From NCBI RefSeq assembly GCF_024362695.1, contig NC_065408.1, positions 6,510,001 through 6,574,000 of the forward strand: 64,000 nucleotides of DNA, in the 5' to 3' direction. The notes below the pieces were generated by a model. It ran no database searches, was not told the DNA's origin, and saw only the letters and a program-made list of their open reading frames with translations. Within the stretch, counting starts at the first letter, position 1. Every line of letters starts with the position of its first letter. The translations under genes and the position numbers were made by a program. Source of the DNA: Pectinophora gossypiella. Taxonomy: Eukaryota; Arthropoda; Insecta; Lepidoptera; Gelechiidae. Positions 1-9,704 of the stretch are shown here, one piece after another.

Positions 1-1301
1 GATAGGTGATGAGCCGTTTTGCCGTCTATAAAGGTGGAGCCGAAAACTAATCAGCGATAAGTATTTTTTATCGTATAATCTCTAACATACTTACCGTAGA
101 CACGCAAGTCGATCATCCGATAACTGCTGATAAAATAACTTCAAATTGAAAGACATTCTTCCTCATACAGCCCTATTCTCGTCAAAAAGATGCGTATCAC
201 AGAAGAATGAGTCGATACAGTTCGCTGCACAAATGCTCCATTGGATTCATTTGGCGAAAATTATGAATTCAATTTCCATTCTATATGTAAGAGATCCGTC
301 CGGTATCTGGGAGTCAGATTAATAAAAATTTGGCCCTTCAGCCTCTGGGGATGTCCCTTTATGGCGCGTTGCCTTTTTATGGAGGCCCTTTTATTTTAAT
401 ACTTATTTAGGTTTGGCGATTCCGTTGATTTATTGTTTTTCGTAATTATACGATGCTACTGAGAGACAGGTATTTCAGGTAAGTAATTTTTAAAAGTAAA
501 CTTGTAATAAGGAGAGTTGATATTTCTGTTCGGATATGGCTTTTATTTGAACCCACTTAATGAAATCTGATTCAGATCTTAATGAAATGTTGAAGGATTT
601 GAGGCAAATCAGCAATAAGGGAAGTCCAAAAAAAATACAAAATAAATTACCAACCTTTTTCGCTGCGGAGTCTTGATTGTTGTTATCTGCGTGGTGCGGA
701 GCGGCGGGCGCCATGACGGTTACGCCACTCTGCGAAAGAAGCTCGTCGGAGCCTCTCTGTAACAACGACAAACCAACTTTAAATACATGGCTCAAAAGTA
801 ACATAACACATACATAACTAACACCCATTCTCCCTTCAATAAAAAAAATAATAGAAGCCAATTTGTATCCTATGAAAGATATGATGAGCCGTATGGTGGT
901 AGATGATCAGTCCATCACTCATAGGTACAATGGTAGCACCTGTTACGGACGGAACCTGAGGAAGTACTAGTGGTATAATAAAAAGAGATACATGGAGAAC
1001 TGTACGTATAAGTTTACTTTATGATTAGCTATGTATAACGTCAACAACAAAAGCAATCTTTGAACAGGAGCAGCACATTTCTTTACGCAAATACGAGCAT
1101 TTTCTTCGTATAACGAAACAAAAAAAAAACAATTTCACGTGATGGCAGCACACGTCACCCGTCCCCGAGATCAATCTCAATTTAAGACGGCGAAATGACA
1201 GACCACAGCAGTTAAACGCACCGGGCCGAGGTATAAATCACGACTCGTAATAAAGCAAATGTACAAATGACTGAGATTCAGATGCCATGCGAAGCTCGCG
1301 C
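1..1301. other. AT-rich DNA, no gene seen
   Basis: No credible exon, RNA gene or mobile element was recognised here. A consensus 5' splice donor (CAG then GTAAGTAA, GT at 479-480, plus strand) is present but has no coding sequence ahead of it. Both strands of 1177-1626 are open over long stretches, which looks like stop-poor sequence rather than a gene. Confidence 0.5.
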
Positions 1302-1374
1302 GGATTTTGTATACACGAACAGAGGTGACATTTATAATGTCAACCAAATGTGGCAGGTCTAGGCCTGGGAGATA
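1302..1374 (+). repeat. Direct repeat, copy 1 (period 360 bp)
   Basis: The stretch beginning GGATTTTG and running through AGGTGACA, TATAATGT, CCAAATGTGGCAGG and GCCTGGGAGA recurs 360 bp downstream at 1662-1732. The first ~58 positions line up without gaps and match at roughly three quarters of positions or better. It looks like a pair of degenerate copies of one dispersed repeat, or a local duplication. The family was not identified. Confidence 0.5.
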
Positions 1375-1661
1375 CGCGCGTAAACCGAAACTAATGATCT
1401 TTGAATTGAAAGATATGTTTCGGGTGCGACGTACTAATGTTAATAAAATGTCTGGAAGACTAATGAAACATTTTTTGAGAATTTCTTTTAACAGTAAATT
1501 AGGGAAAGGAAACAATGTCAACTCATTAATCCAAGTAAGAAATACGTTCGTAAGCGTGTAGAAGTTTAAATGGTTAAAAACTAAATAATCCATCTTATCC
1601 GTGACTTTGTCACATTCTCTTAGCATCTCTTGGCACTAACTGAATTGTTGAAATTTGAATG

Positions 1662-1732
1662 GGATTTTGCATGCATGAGTAAAGGTGACAATTATAATAT
1701 TTACCAAATATGGCAGGCCTGGGTGGGAGACG
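1662..1732 (+). repeat. Direct repeat, copy 2 (period 360 bp)
   Basis: Second copy of the 1302-1374 repeat, with AGGTGACA, TATAATAT, CCAAATATGGCAGG and TGGGAGAC in the same order and spacing. The similarity fades after about 1732. This copy supplies the first codons of the open frame 1675-2067, while copy 1 lies in a different reading frame, so the similarity is at DNA level and not that of two protein repeats. Confidence 0.5.
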
Positions 1733-2067
1733 TCGACTGTAGACGGCCTGTTCTATCGAGGCTAGCAATTATAAAGTCAGTTAAAGACAAACTGTCATTG
1801 CTCACACCTTCAGTACAATATGTTAGTTACTGCCAAGGCTGCCAAGGGTATCTGTCATGCGAGACACTTATTAAGCTCCGACGCATCATTCTTGCTGTCC
1901 CCCGCGCAAAAATGACAGATGAGCGATCACAAATCGGTGACACACGCCGAGTAACTGGGTTAACACGTACAATAGATGACAGTCCGAGAACTATTGCTGA
2001 AACGTCGTGTTTGGGCAGAGAAAAACATTGTTTCCATTCAAAAAGTTATGTAAGTAAAATAAGGTGA
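1675..2067 (+). CDS. Unrecognised 130-aa open frame
   Basis: This frame starts at ATG 1675 and stops at TGA 2065-2067. An AATAAA hexamer follows at 2071-2076, only four bases past the stop. The predicted protein shows no signal peptide, membrane segment or domain that I recognise. It contains a short cysteine cluster (YCQGCQGYLSC) and a basic C-terminal half. The first ~20 codons come from a dispersed direct repeat whose other copy lies 360 bp upstream in a different frame. A donor-like TATGTAAGTAAA occurs near the 3' end. It could be a small gene, a decayed repeat or, most likely, a chance frame. No function is proposed. Confidence 0.15.
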   Translation: MSKGDNYNIYQIWQAWVGDVDCRRPVLSRLAIIKSVKDKLSLLTPSVQYVSYCQGCQGYLSCETLIKLRRIILAVPRAKMTDERSQIGDTRRVTGLTRTIDDSPRTIAETSCLGREKHCFHSKSYVSKIR

Positions 2068-4219
2068 TTCAATAAAACACGTATATTGTCTTTTTGTCGT
2101 AATTCACTCCAGTATTATTTACTAATTAGACACCCAAATGATATATTTTTTATCAATTTGAAAAGTACCTACTGTCGTTTTAATATAAATCGTTTTAAAT
2201 AACAGGATAACCCCTATTCACAAATGCATAATATAATAAAAGACAGATTACGTTAACAGCGGGAATCTCATTTTGCGGCATAAAGCTTTCATTGTAGAAA
2301 AAAGAACCGTTTTCTCTGAAATAAAACCAACATTCGCGAGGTCCTATTCCTTGGAGTAATTTCGTAGAGCGCGTGTAATAATTGCCCGAAATTAAATAAC
2401 ATTTTTCACAACAAAGAAACAACGCGGATGGGAATTTTGAAGCGGAATGGTAGATTGTGTTGGAAAACAGCGCACTTTTCGTTTTCATAATAATTTTTCA
2501 ACTTAATGGAGAATGATGCTAGATGCCTCCAGGAGGGGATAAAGGACAGTCTTTGGTACGGTACCTTGACTCATTAAAACGAATACCGGCTTAAGATTAT
2601 GTCAGATATCTTTCCTAATAGCTGTTCAAAATAAATAAAATGACGTTCGTTAAATCGATCTGGATTAAAATTGGCACAGAGATTGAAACCTAAAAGGGGC
2701 AGATAATATGCGATACTTTTCACAGACAGACTTTTGTTATATTTTTTGACTACCTACTCGAATGATTATTTTATTATACATACTCAGGTACATCACCGGT
2801 AAACATAGAAAAGATATTACATTCCCGTCAGACATGACTAATGGATAAAATAAATACCACGAAATTATGTAACTAACGTAAGAGATGTACTTACGTAATG
2901 TTTGAATGGGACCAACGCGAAATCAATCCCCTATATTGGCTCTTCGCAAGATATATTTGGTTTTACTCTCGAAAGAAAACTGAGGATTTTTTCTCGATCA
3001 GAACATACTCCAACGTTTCTCCAATATGTCATTTGAATGAACGTGATACAAGGGCCCCTCATATCAGAATATCTCGAGTAAAATATATTATACATGAAAG
3101 GTTTACTTAGATCAGGCGGATGGGCCCGGCCTTTACCGATAGTGGGGTACTGAAATGATATGTTTACATGGTCAAAAAAGTATCAAACCTCCATTGTTGG
3201 TCATCCATAGCGATAAAATCTATTAGAGATATTAAAATGTACCGCAAAAATACACACACAGAGGGAGAGACAGATGGGCCGGGAAGATATTATTGTTACT
3301 TATTCCTAGAAGAGGTTTCATTTTACAGATTGAGTTGAGTTAATATTATTTTATCATTTTGGTCGCATTCTCCTCGTCAAGCTCATAAAAACATTGAAAG
3401 TTTTTTTTTAAACAAAGGGGGAAACCGTGCTACTTTGGACTTTATTTTCGTTAAAAGGAATACTTACCGTAAGTATACGCTTCGAGTATACGTTTCTTTT
3501 CAAAATGACTGTTTAATTTAGAATTTAGGATAGCTTTAAAATATACGATAAACAAAAGAGATAATGCTTTGCATAATATAGTAGGGTATAAAAGTCGTTG
3601 AATAACATGATATGAATAAAGATTTTATACTTATAGACATCACAAATTTAATCTTCTATAAAACTATTCTATCAAAGCGTGGACCCTCGATTTTTTATGA
3701 TGGCTATAAACACGACTGATAACGAAGTATCGATGTCGTATGAAATATTTAAGTGCCTCAAACACTATTCAAAAGGCATTTTAACGGATTTTGAGCCAAC
3801 CGTGTAAGTGAATTGAGCCGTTACTGAAATATAGACGATTCAAGTCTGTCGGGTAAGCTACGAGTGGGTAAAATAAAATATGTAGCTTAGCCAAACTTTC
3901 TCGGGGCTCGCTCTTCAAATTTTATTGCAAGACTTCCCTCTAAAAAGTGTGGGTACTTCACTACGGCTAAAACAATAAAACTGCATGGTTATTTAAAAGT
4001 TATAATGTAAGGCATAACACAAACAGGAAACGGCGAGAACGCTTCGGAGACACGGTGGAACTCCTTCAATGTACTCTCATATAAAATGTACACAAATGTA
4101 CGCTGCTAAAATGGTACGGTCCGGCCGCGGACGTAGGTCGACCGTGTTGGTTGGGTTGTTATAGTTTGCACCCTCAATCTTTTAATTTTTACATACCCTC
4201 CCGCCTTTGGTCGCCTTAT
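2068..4219. other. AT-rich DNA, no gene seen
   Basis: No exon, RNA gene or clear mobile element. The longest open frames are well under 100 codons and none looks like a known protein. A GC-richer patch near 4110-4150 (GGTCCGGCCGCGGACG) stands out from its surroundings but has no assignable function. Confidence 0.5.
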
Positions 4220-4331
4220 GATTGTCTGGTAACGCTTTAAGCGAGAAGGCCGCCATGTACTTAGTTAAGAGCCTTTTGTAAATATTCCCTTTTATTTTGG
4301 AGCAATAAAGTATATTTGTATTGTATTTTAC
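4220..4331 (+). mobile_element. Degenerate non-LTR retroelement 3' tail (copy A)
   Basis: This is the most diverged of six related copies in the window. In order it shows a worn start (TTGTCTGG), a short stem CGCT-TTA-AGCG, AAGGCCGCC, an AT-rich spacer and the terminal block GCAATAAAGTATATTTGTATT. The other copies have TGCT/AGCA in the stem where this one has CGCT/AGCG, so both strands of one base pair changed together. Only the 3' end is present, as expected of a 5'-truncated insertion. No target-site duplication is visible. Confidence 0.6.
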
Positions 4332-5579
4332 AGTATTGTTACATTGCGGGCGAGATGAGGGATAAAAATAACAATAAAAAAATCTTTATATAAGTTTTTC
4401 TTTATAATATGGATGATTTAGATAATTTGGGAACTGCTCCAGTACACACCCCTAAATGACGAAATTACTTACTAATAATTCTTACGTACCTCTTGTCTGT
4501 TACACGTTTTCGTGCATAAACCACTAAAGTTATGGTACCATAGACGGATGTAGTACACTGCAGAATCTAGTGGAAAGCTAGTAGAAGTTATACAAGATTC
4601 ACATGGTGGTGACCGGAAAGCGCATTGTAAAAAATAATGTCAAATTCATACGTACGCCATTGTTTTTGCCACCATAAAACGTGAGTGAGAAACCAACATT
4701 TACGATCCAAATGAAAAATCACTTCGCCATTTATGACGTCATTGTTCTTCAACTCGACCTAATACGAAAACGAATAAAAAGAGGGCGGAATGGAAAATCT
4801 GTGCGACGTCTAATAATTTTTATTTGCTCTTTCACGGCTTTCAGTCTGATTTAACTCGGCGTGTGTAAATTATGATTTAATTTAATAACCAACGTTAAAA
4901 ACGAGCGTAAAACGTTTTTATGTGAGATAATATACTTTTCATTAAGAGTCATGTGTTACTCGCACAATTTTATATTCAAGTTTTATGTGTAGAGTAGGTA
5001 ACTCCGTAGAATTGAATCGTTAACGAAAATTTATGCGGATTTCCTTAACACGGCTTACAGATGATGGGCTCAGTAATTTATATCATGTAAGTGGTTTTTT
5101 TTGCACAATTTCCATTTCCAATCAATTAAATGCATGTATGTAGTAGGTAAATACGTATAAGTACTTATAGATTGTTTCTCAGTGTAGACTTTTCGCTTAT
5201 AGTTCTAATTGAAGGCAGTACGATAACTAAAAGGAAACATGACTGAGCATTATTAGTTTAATTACAAAAACCGTACAAAGCACTGCAGAACTGTAAAGGC
5301 TGTGTAGTATGGAATTCTAGTGTAAGCGGCGTACCTATTGTAACGATCGTTCATAAAGTATGGACAATTTATTATTAATCATTTTTGTCTGGCCAATTAA
5401 TGAATGCGGACAAAGAAATATGAGAATGCAAAGAGTAACAGTAAACAAGCCATACGTATTTTTTTAATTGTTAATATCAATATTGCTTTTTAGATGAATT
5501 GCAACGATGTGGCCTTTTGACCCCCCAGGAAATTGTCTTTTTTCAGGGTAGTAGGTATATAACGATTATGGCAGTATTT
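4332..5579. other. AT-rich DNA, no gene seen
   Basis: Nothing recognisable on either strand. Confidence 0.5.
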
Positions 5580-5840
5580 GTTGGAGAGGCGAGATCGCGC
5601 CGTGTGTGGCGCACATTCATCTGCCGACTAATATCATCCACGAGGCGACTTCAAATAAGATGTCGAAATTAACGATCTTGATAATATTTGTCGGCTCAGC
5701 GCTGCCGGCTCCACTGTAATTAATTGCACCAATTTGTTCTGCGCTTATAACGGACATTTGTCAAGCGCCCACCCGCTACTGATGATTTTCGCACTAACTT
5801 CATAATCGATATTTCGAAGTATCGAGTTTAGGTGATTGCA
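5580..5840. promoter_or_regulatory. Candidate conserved noncoding block
   Basis: This block is GC-richer and of higher complexity than its flanks, with no open frame of note. It holds closely spaced homeodomain-like cores (GTAATTAATTGC near 5716-5727) and short dyads (GTGTGTGGCGCACA near 5601; CGATATTTCG near 5807). This pattern is what conserved enhancers look like, but conservation cannot be judged from one sequence. Confidence 0.2.
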
Positions 5841-6469
5841 AACTCATATTGAGACCTTCCCTAGCCATTAATAAGACGTAACGATCGCTGTTTTCTACCT
5901 TGAGAACGATTAAGCAATTTCGATTAAACACGAAGTTATTCAGAGTCATGATGAAAACGCCATTAAAAATTCAAGGCAGCGTTGGCGATAAATTGACCAG
6001 ACACAAGACAATGTAAAAGTTAACAATTCTCATCACAACTAGGAAGGCAAACCTCTTAGCCCCAGAACAATATAAGGAGACATTACTCGCTGTCACAACT
6101 CTACTTTATAGGGAAAGTAGGAGTAGCGAGTTTGCGCCGACTAAGTTGTAGGGTCCTGGTTACTTCGTAATGAATAGAGACGTCAGGCGTTAACCGCCAC
6201 TCGGGCGCAACTCACATACCATTTTAACTTGCTGCGAAACTATGTGGCCCCACCGGCTCGATACGGGGACTCCGCTCTGTTATCATTCCACAAATTAAAA
6301 TTATTCCAGTACTAAGTTACAAAGCAGCTTTTAAGTTATGCGAAAGTCGTAAAGCAGATCGCATCGTTACAGTAACTTGGGCTTAATGGACGCTCAATTT
6401 ACGATATTGTTAGAGTAAAACTAATCTAGACTAAGGAAAAAGTTGTGCGATAAAAGTGAATAGAGACAG
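5841..6469. other. No gene seen
   Basis: Mixed-composition DNA without recognised features. Confidence 0.45.
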
Positions 6470-6660
6470 AGCGAGAGAAACAAAGAGCAGCATTTAGAGG
6501 CGACGTTCATTTGCATGCGAGACGATTTGAATAAATATCGCGCGGTGGGCAGCACTCGCTGCTTTATGAGTTTCATTATATTATAAGGAACATTGAAAGC
6601 CGCAGATTTTTATCTCGCTGCATGGAACGCTCAGGTGTCCTTTGCATAATATCGTTGTTT
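6470..6660. promoter_or_regulatory. Candidate regulatory block with POU octamers
   Basis: A perfect octamer ATTTGCAT (6509-6516), a near-octamer TTTGCATAAT (6641-6650), a Cdx/Abd-B-like TTTATGAG (6563-6570) and an E-box CAGGTG (6632-6637) lie within about 140 bp. The clustering and the non-repetitive composition suggest an enhancer. Such short sites also occur by chance, so this is inference only. Confidence 0.2.
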
Positions 6661-8783
6661 GTGTAATTATGTTCAACAAAATTAATCTCAACCCCTCTAT
6701 GTTTCCTTCCCGTGAGATTGAGTTACTTTCCTGGATCCAATAAAGCCTAATGTCACTATAAGAAACGTGTTAATGGTCGCTATTTATCGTCTACCCGGTG
6801 AACTACGCGTGAGAATAAATGCAGACTCGGCGCATAAAATAAAAAGTGTAATGTCGTTTGTAGCAACGTCCGTGTCTGTTACAAATGCTTTATTTAATGT
6901 TAAAGCTCTCATTGCATTTACTTGAAAAACTGCACAAATGAGGTTGATTTTAGTTTCTGTTTGTCTGCTTACTTTGTTGCTGTTAAAACCTATAGCACCT
7001 TTTTGTTGTAATTTAAAATGTGTTAAACTTTAACGAAGTTGAATGTGGGGTTTACTGACTTTGAAATTATTAGTGTGATATTAGGGTAGTTAGCGTTAGA
7101 AAGGGCAACTTTTCATGAAAGTATCGATGTTTAAAGCGAGCTGCTTGTGTTTCGAAGTAGCTTATGGAACACAGCGACGACCGCCGGCTCTTAATGAGAA
7201 ACTATCAAACTCCAACGGCACATTTGTCTTGTTAATGCTAATATTCAATTCTCCGAGCAACGCTCGCTACTGCTAACTAGGCTTTTAGTTGGACAAGTAT
7301 CGATGGAATACCTGCTTGTTGCTACATAAGTAAGGGTTATATTGTACCTCGATGATGTACACGTACGATGTTTTACAACCTATTGAAGTCTGCAAGCTGA
7401 TTTAAAAAGATACTAAAATGTAAAGACTGATCATGCATGCATGCTACACAAGTTGAATAACGAAACGAAGCACAAAACATGATTGACTAAGAAGTCATAC
7501 GCACGTGCTAACCGAAACAAATGAATGAAGTTACGCGCTTACCTGTGTCATTTCGACAAATCCCGCACCAGACACAATCGATATCACTTGACTGAGAGGA
7601 GAAAAACAAATACATTCTTTATAGCAATGTAGGAAGGTAACAATTCACCTCTCAATGGGCCTGACGGAATCTAAAGCGATCGTAATTTCGTCGGGCAATG
7701 TTCTGCCTTTTCATATTTTCCTTTTGCCTTCCAAATGTTATATCGTGCCCGATACATAGCCGCGATTTCGTTTGTTATTTCAAGCCCTCTCGCACCTCCG
7801 ATTTAGTACATCGACACGTGAAGCATCAGTATAAACAAATACGAGAAATTGCTTGATTTGCTGCCTGAGAATCTCGTATTCGTCTCAGAAAAATATAATT
7901 GAATTTTCTTTGAAATTGTTATATAAATTCCTCTAAGAGGCGTGGGAGTGAACTTGTTGAACATTTACTTGCATGTTACTCGTACTGTTTGAGTGTTTCA
8001 ACATTCTAAGTAGTTTCTTAAGCTTGTTCTCTTCCCCATTACACTAATTAGCGCCAAGCACTGCACTTACATTTAATACATTTCTTAGTTCAAAATCGTG
8101 TAGTTTCGCGAATAGTGCAGAATTTTACAAGAAAAGGTGCTTATAGATGAATCATGCATTAGACTTTGAAACGTGAAGTAGGAATGGAACTGTAAAATAC
8201 GCTAGAGCAGGCTTTCTCTTTGAAGCTCAAAATTTCATGTCCCAATAGACGCAAACAAACTACAATTCGTTGAATATTTTCGATAACAGTCTCAGTCGCA
8301 TGGCAGGTACGAAAGAATGCAAAATGTGACACCCCTTTAGCGAGGCTGAGTCAAAGAGAGACTTACGATTTATGCTGATATATATTCTTTGAAGCAACTC
8401 AACATTTATAGATTATGTATTCTTTGTTGCAAGATTATGCTTAGCGCAGCTGGAGCTCTCAACTTCCTAAAATGAAATTGGGTATAGATAAGTACATTGA
8501 AGAGGTTATAGACAAACAGACAATTTTACTTTCGCAATTATAATATTAATATGAATGTATGAATAAATTGATAAAAACAATTATACTTTGAAGTCGCAAA
8601 CACCTTTATGAACGCTATAAACTGTAGCAAAGGACTGGCCTCAAAGGCTGTTTAAATTTGTCTCTAGGACTCAGTCAGATATTTAGCCGCCAGCGTTTCG
8701 CAAAGATAAATAAAAAGACTCAAAGTTAAATACATTTTCGACTGCATTTTTGAAGAGTTCCCTTTTATAATTTTCCTTCGATA
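6661..8783. other. No gene seen
   Basis: No exon or repeat recognised. A short alternating tract (CATGCATGCATGC, about 7433-7445) and scattered splice-like motifs are present. One of these is a minus-strand donor CAG|GTAAGC at about 7542-7550. Confidence 0.45.
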
Positions 8784-8785
8784 TA

Positions 8786-9005
8786 CAGGGTGTTAGTGAC
8801 ATCGTAACGAAAACTTTGAGGGATGCTTCAGACCATGATTCTGAGTTAATATCAAGTGGAATTTTCCGTCGCAAAAGTCTGGAACTGAAAATAACAAAAG
8901 CCTGTCGGATATAAATTTTCCAACAGGAAGTTCCACTTGATATCAACTCGAAATCATGTTCTGAATCATCCCCCTCAGAACTGGTTACGGTGTCACTAAC
9001 ACCCG
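8786..9005. mobile_element. Foldback MITE, copy 1 (TA target site)
   Basis: A 220-bp element whose two halves are near inverted copies of each other. The left end reads CAGGGTGTTAGTGACATCG and the right end ends in GTCACTAACACCCG. The arms continue inward through TGATTCTGAGTTAATATCAA and GTGGAATTTTCCGTCGCAA. It is flanked by TA on both sides (8784-8785, 9006-9007), the target duplication typical of Tc1/mariner-mobilised MITEs. There is no coding capacity. A second copy starts 34 bp downstream and a third is at 46992. Confidence 0.85.
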
Positions 9006-9039
9006 TATGTACTTGTATGGCTACCTATACGTATTTGTA

Positions 9040-9264
9040 CAGGGTGTAAGTGACGTCGTAACGAATATTGAGGGCATGATTCAGCTCATTACACTGAGTT
9101 AATATCAAGTGTTAATATCATTTTCCATCGCAAAAGTATAGAATTAAAAATAAATTTTAAAAGACACAAAAATAATTGTAATAACGACGGAAAATTCTAC
9201 TTGATATTGAGTCAGTATCATGGTCCCCCCCACGCCTATTCGTTACGATGTCACTAACACCCTG
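9040..9264. mobile_element. Foldback MITE, copy 2
   Basis: A 225-bp relative of the element at 8786, with ends CAGGGTGTAAGTGACGTCG and ATGTCACTAACACCCTG. The left flank is TA (9038-9039); the right flank is TT, so the duplication has one mismatch. The internal part is more diverged than in copies 1 and 3, including a duplicated AGTTAATATCAAGTGTTAATATCA region. It sits immediately beside copy 1, so the two ends of neighbouring copies could themselves pair as a compound foldback. Confidence 0.8.
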
Positions 9265-9319
9265 TTTAAGATACTGGAGGTAAATACTGAAATATGTGAT
9301 TAGGATAAACCTAAGTCAC

Positions 9320-9704
9320 TTGAATAGAGAATATGATATTTAATCATCATCATCATCAGCCCATTAACGTCCCCACTGCTGGGGCACGGGCCTTCCATAT
9401 GGATGGATAGGGAGATCGGGCCTTAAACCATCACGCGGGCCCAGTGCGGATTGATGGTTATTAACGACTGCTTATGCAGCCGGGATCAACGGCTTAATGT
9501 GCCTTCCGAAGCACGGAGGAGCTCGAGATGAAAACTTTTTTTTGTGGTCACCCATCCTATGACCGGCCTTTGCTTAACTTGTTAAAGTTGCTTAACTTCA
9601 ACAATCGCAGACCGAGCGCGTTTACCGCTGCGCCACCGAATTCCTCAGATATGATATTTAATTCTAAGTTATAATTAATATTAAATATCATATTCTCTAT
9701 TCAA
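9320..9704. repeat. Perfect 25-nt palindrome split by a SINE
   Basis: The left arm 9320-9344 and right arm 9680-9704 are perfect reverse complements (TTGAATAGAGAATATGATAT... against ...ATATCATATTCTCTATTCAA). When the SINE and one copy of its target duplication are left out, the two arms are separated by only 17 nt. The original locus was therefore a strong AT-rich hairpin that a retroposon later used as target. The palindrome may be the remnant of another small foldback element. Confidence 0.8.
9345..9648 (-). mobile_element. Chimeric tRNA/5S-like SINE, minus strand
   Basis: A 304-bp retroposon with a 14-bp target-site duplication ATATGATATTTAAT (9331-9344 and 9649-9662). Read on the minus strand it has a head with an A-box-like TGGCGCAGCGG, then a 5S rRNA-like segment (GAAGTTAAGCAA and GGATGGGTGACCAC), then an A-run, then a central module (CGTGCTTCGGAAGGCACA, 9479-9516), and finally a body ending in CAGTGGGGACGTTAATGGGC and a (GATGAT)n tail. 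The same layout is seen on the plus strand at 61462-61752. It has no protein coding capacity and would depend on a LINE for mobilisation. Confidence 0.85.

Noticed and set aside
1177..1626. 149-codon frame on the minus strand
   Set aside because: It overlaps open frames on the other strand, has no recognisable domain and covers one copy of a direct repeat.
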